A stretch of DNA of 64,000 nucleotides. It comes from Gymnopus androsaceus JB14 (Eukaryota; Basidiomycota; Agaricomycetes; Agaricales; Omphalotaceae). How positions within the stretch are numbered: position 1 is the stretch's first letter; each line of letters begins with the position of its first letter. The stretch lies in assembly GCA_009733575.1 (NCBI GenBank), contig ML769699.1:1-64000 (forward strand). The letters are read 5' to 3'. This document shows positions 62,028 through 64,000 of this stretch, one piece after another. The notes below the pieces were generated by a model. That model saw nothing but the letters and a program-made list of their open reading frames with translations, did no database searches and had not been told where the DNA came from. A program made the translations under genes and the position numbers.

Positions 62028-62729
62028 CTATCCCTTCCGCTTGGCACCCGCCGGCCCACCCTGTACACCACGCATCTCCTCACCGTCGCTCCTACCCTCC
62101 AATCCATCCTCCTCACCAGCAGGGTCAACAAACTCTACCTCGTCGTCAAAATCCTCATCTATACCCATACCTTCAGCATGTTCAGAAGCATCGACCATAT
62201 CCACATCATCATCGCCATCAGCTTCCTCCTGATCACGAATCAACTCCATGGGATTCATCTGCGCCGACAGGTTCCTCCCGTGTCCACTCCGTCTAGGTCT
62301 ACCTCCACTTCCAATACCACTTGGCCCTGCAGGAAGCTCAACGTCCGTCTCTATATCTCGTTCCCGCTCTCGCTGGGCCTCTTGAGTTTGGCGCTGTCGG
62401 CATATTTGCAAGGTCGAAGCCGCGACTTCCTCGACTGCAGAATTTACATCGTGATCGTTGTCCTCATCTACTCCCACTTCTGCGCCCATCTCCAATAGGT
62501 GTTAGAAGCTCCCTATCCCCATCGCCTCCATCATCCGGTCGTACCTCATTCCCTTCATCACCGAATTCCTCGAAAGCATTGAAATCCGCCTCGACCTCGA
62601 CATCTTCCTCAAGATCAGCGAATGTTCTACATAGCGGACACGAAAAGCCAGGGAAATGCGAGTCGATGAGGGGCCGGATACATTTATAGTGGAAGGGATG
62701 GGAGCAGGGAGAGATGAAGAGGGCTTGAC
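62028..62729 (-). pseudogene. 3' remnant of a Dma1-type FHA-RING ubiquitin ligase
   Basis: The exon starts at 62729 right after an AG acceptor. Its split codon would give Cys then QALFISPCSHPFHYKCIRPL, with HFPGFSCPLCRTFADLEEDVE following: the second half of a RING finger as found in fungal Dma1/Chf-like FHA-RING E3 ligases. The first Cys pair of the RING and the whole N-terminal FHA domain are missing; upstream lies C/T-biased sequence and then the duplicated A-B-C mosaic from 63088. The acidic tail ends GPAGAKRKG at 62028. One frame break: CC at 62492-62493 is one too long to join ELLTPI to MGAEVGVDE. If upstream exons exist they are beyond 64000, across an intron of over 1.2 kb, which would be very unusual here. 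Confidence 0.65.
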
Positions 62730-64000
62730 CTGTGTGGGAGAATGTACCAGACAAGAAGAGAACGAGGAACGTTAGGAGAGAAACAATACAACGACAAAGG
62801 ACTGGAAGGAAATGTACGAAGTAGAGTCCGAAGGAATGAAGAAAGAGGAGAAAAGGGAAGCAGGGGGTTGTAAGGTAACGCGTAGGCGAAAGTAGGGAAA
62901 GAGGATAGTAGTAGGTTGCGGAAGGGTATGTAGTATAACCAAGGGCATTGAAATTAGGTAGGGTAGTGTCGGAGGCAATAAGGTGGAAAGGACAATGTCA
63001 GAAAAAAAGATAGTACGGGAGAAACGGAATGACGAAGGAAGAAACGTCTGAGAGGAAAGGGGAAAGAGCGGATGATTAGATTGTATCCATGCTGAGCATG
63101 AGCATATTCTCCGAGTGACGTCCGTTGGGCTTTGAAAGGACAACCAGGATAAATCAATTTGAAAGCGAGTGTCTATGTGAAACGATCGTATCCCATACAA
63201 ATCCGGATTATCTGACGAAAATCCTTTTGGATGACATCTACGCATCTGTCTTGTAATGCGATGTATCATGCTGATGTGATGTGAAGCAGATAACCAAGCT
63301 TTAAGTAAATGTTGCAGGCAGAAAGATACATAGCGATCAAGGTATTAGTAAAGAGCAAAATTGGGCGCTAAGGTAAGCGCCGTTCAGCGATTTCTTGCTT
63401 CCGTTCATGTATGATGGAAGCACTCTTCCCCTCCATGTCTTCAGTCTTATACCTCATTCGTCGCAACGGCGCCCTTGATCTACCGAGAGCTACCCTGCGT
63501 CCAAATTCCTGGCTGGAACACTATTACGGAACGATACGCAACAGAATCATGGTTATTTAAGCAGTCTGGATTCTAAAACAGTTACCAGCGTGCGATGATA
63601 TCAGAGGCAAGAGACAAAAGAGTTTTGGATTATGTTGGGAAACCGAAAGTAAGTGGATTTTCAGTTTGGACGTCATTAGTTCTGACCATGAATATCAAGC
63701 TACTACTCATAGAGTGCTTATGGAATCTTCGTTACATTCTTTGAGTACAGTGTCAGCTCTTCCGGTGCATTAAAAATTATAGAGAAGATTTTCTTTTCAC
63801 CAGCTGCCAAGGAGCTGCCGTCGGAAAGCTTCGACTGCAAGTCTCTTCTGTGCACCTATGATCGACATATTCATCTTTCTCTCTGAAAGGTCTAAGTACA
63901 TGAAAGCTCATGGAACATGGTCTTTACTTTTTGATATTGATCTATGCAAAACGCTACGGCAAGTGTCGAAGAAACCAAATCTGAAAGCATCCTCCAGTAC
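62730..64000. other. Mosaic of duplicated fragments upstream of the RING remnant
   Basis: 62750-63080 is purine-rich on plus and codes for nothing recognisable. 63088-63329 holds blocks A then B from the DUF4419 upstream region. About 63333-63420 resembles 57338-57405. 63420-64000 shows no gene on either strand. Confidence 0.5.
63088..63329. repeat. Duplicated blocks in order A-B
   Basis: Block A 63088-63242 abuts block B 63243-63329 directly. Block B has a four-base difference (ttaagtaaatg against ctaaatg) from its partner at 60348-60430. The order is swapped relative to 60.4 kb. Confidence 0.85.

Noticed and set aside
63059..63269. Minus-strand frame overlapping the RING remnant's upstream side as its missing N-terminus
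   Set aside because: It runs through the duplicated A block, which also occurs at 60.4 kb as non-coding DNA, and has no FHA or RING residues.

Overview
The window is nuclear DNA from a filamentous basidiomycete, most likely an Agaricomycete. Evidence: compact genes with many 45-70 bp GT-AG introns, TATA boxes 35-70 bp before several starts, and gene families typical of mushrooms (gas1-like secreted proteins, a zf-4CXXC_R1 nuclear protein, a DUF4419 protein, a RACEKCRTRKAK-type Zn2Cys6 factor, arrestin-like proteins and a cytochrome b5-fused desaturase). I cannot name the species.

Layout. 1-3390: repeat-rich, with two tRNA-derived SINE heads, a word array and a terminal-inverted-repeat (TIR) element. 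3393-5035(-): aldo/keto reductase. 6270-7009(+): tetraspan membrane protein, with a truncated partly inverted duplicate at 10684-12160. 8617-8868(+): F-box-like fragment. 9041-9810(+): unknown small gene. 12895-15127(-): GEN1/Yen1-like nuclease. 15798-17054(+): broken HSL-type esterase. 19084-20904(+): cytochrome b5/fatty-acyl desaturase. 21114-22111(-): unknown conserved-looking protein, divergent from 22452-23892(+), a secreted HEMTH metallopeptidase-like protein. 24741-30204(-): large disordered zf-4CXXC_R1 protein. 30889-32374(-): Zn2Cys6 transcription factor. 37202-41208(+): secreted GH31 alpha-glucosidase. 41544-42470(-): small secreted cysteine protein. 43.3-46.4 kb: repeats, TIR elements, a MITE. 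46.85 kb: tRNA-Thr relic. 47624-49177(-): arrestin-like adaptor. 49.7-52.6 kb(-): two tandem gas1-like genes, one decayed. 58902-60154(-): DUF4419 protein. 62028-62729(-): 3' remnant of a Dma-type RING ligase beside a mosaic of duplicated fragments.

The genes do not form a recognisable biosynthetic cluster. There is a mix of secreted functions (GH31, metallopeptidase-like, gas1-like pair, small cysteine protein), membrane/lipid functions and housekeeping regulators.

Two observations stand out. First, nine genes have reading frames broken at about 16 places, nearly all by a one-base change in a mononucleotide run (13 gains, 3 losses), while at least six other genes read cleanly. The simplest explanation is residual homopolymer error in the assembly, but two of the genes (esterase, gas1-like copy 1) carry extra damage and look like real pseudogenes. 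Second, the repeat-rich parts contain several elements whose interiors are built from one short word in both orientations, a different word in each element; three share CATCAGCAAAACCTG-type terminal inverted repeats.
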